A stretch of DNA of 64,000 bases from Acephala macrosclerotiorum (Eukaryota; Ascomycota; Leotiomycetes; Helotiales; Mollisiaceae): positions 34,233 to 98,232 of the forward strand of contig MU119410.1 of the NCBI GenBank assembly GCA_014904845.1, given 5' to 3'. Under the pieces are notes generated by a model that saw only the letters and a program-made list of their open reading frames with translations, ran no database searches and was not told where the DNA came from. Below, one piece after another: positions 63,927 to 64,000 of the stretch. The position numbers and the translations under genes are program-made. The first letter of the stretch is position 1. Each line of letters starts with the position of its first letter.

Positions 63927-64000
<74 letters not shown>
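63927..64000 (+). repeat. (AAT)n microsatellite at window edge
   Basis: Uninterrupted AAT/ATA triplets from about 63927 to the last base, at least 24 units. The true end lies beyond the window. Confidence 0.95.

Noticed and set aside
1..64000. Origin from a mitochondrial, Plasmodium or Dictyostelium genome because of extreme AT content
   Set aside because: A typical Pezizomycotina HET gene lies inside, and decayed genes show C-to-T and G-to-A damage with CpG retained, which is the RIP pattern of filamentous ascomycetes. No mitochondrial genes were seen.
1..64000. tRNA or rRNA genes
   Set aside because: No stretch with the conserved A- and B-box words or rRNA core sequences was noticed on either strand.

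Overview
The window looks like a piece of a filamentous ascomycete (Pezizomycotina) genome. It is almost entirely a mutation-saturated, extremely AT-rich compartment, with one island of normal base composition at about 45.08-49.43 kb. The AT-rich DNA carries the mark of repeat-induced point mutation (RIP): remaining cytosines sit mostly in CpG, while CpA, CpT and CpC are nearly gone over long tracts. Reading frames that can still be followed are broken mainly by TAA, TAG and TGA codons standing where Gln, Trp or Arg would be expected (C-to-T or G-to-A changes). These assignments come from translation by eye and remembered family motifs; no search was run.

Layout. 1-3.1 kb: RIP-mutated DNA with a seven-copy palindromic 13-mer array (1238-1450). 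3.15-4.04 kb: relic of a BCS1-like AAA ATPase, plus strand, still open for 255 codons. 4-13.4 kb: featureless RIP-mutated DNA. 13.4-15.8 kb: relic of a long coiled-coil protein, minus strand. 16-33 kb: RIP-mutated DNA with several small tandem repeats. 33.2-34.9 kb (minus) and 36.2-37.7 kb (plus): milder-mutated relics of unrecognised genes, divergently arranged. 38-43 kb: RIP-mutated DNA. 43-44.4 kb: a cluster of minisatellites. 45.08-49.43 kb: the normal-composition island, with an intact 739-codon HET-domain gene (minus) between two direct arrays of a 17-bp repeat. 50.2-51.8 kb: relic of a DUF3435 tyrosine recombinase, the family of Starship 'captains', minus strand. 52-64 kb: RIP-mutated DNA with one more coding relic (55.8-56.4 kb), ending in an (AAT)n run.

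How the parts may fit. In Starship elements the captain lies at one end and its cargo lies downstream of it, in its direction of transcription. Here the captain relic points left, toward the HET gene 2 kb away on the same strand. A RIP-destroyed Starship or related recombinase element that carried, or was later invaded by, an allorecognition gene is therefore a reasonable hypothesis. The 17-bp arrays on both sides of the HET gene are the second notable structure: they define a cassette that could be lost or duplicated by recombination between arrays. Element ends and target-site duplications were not identified.
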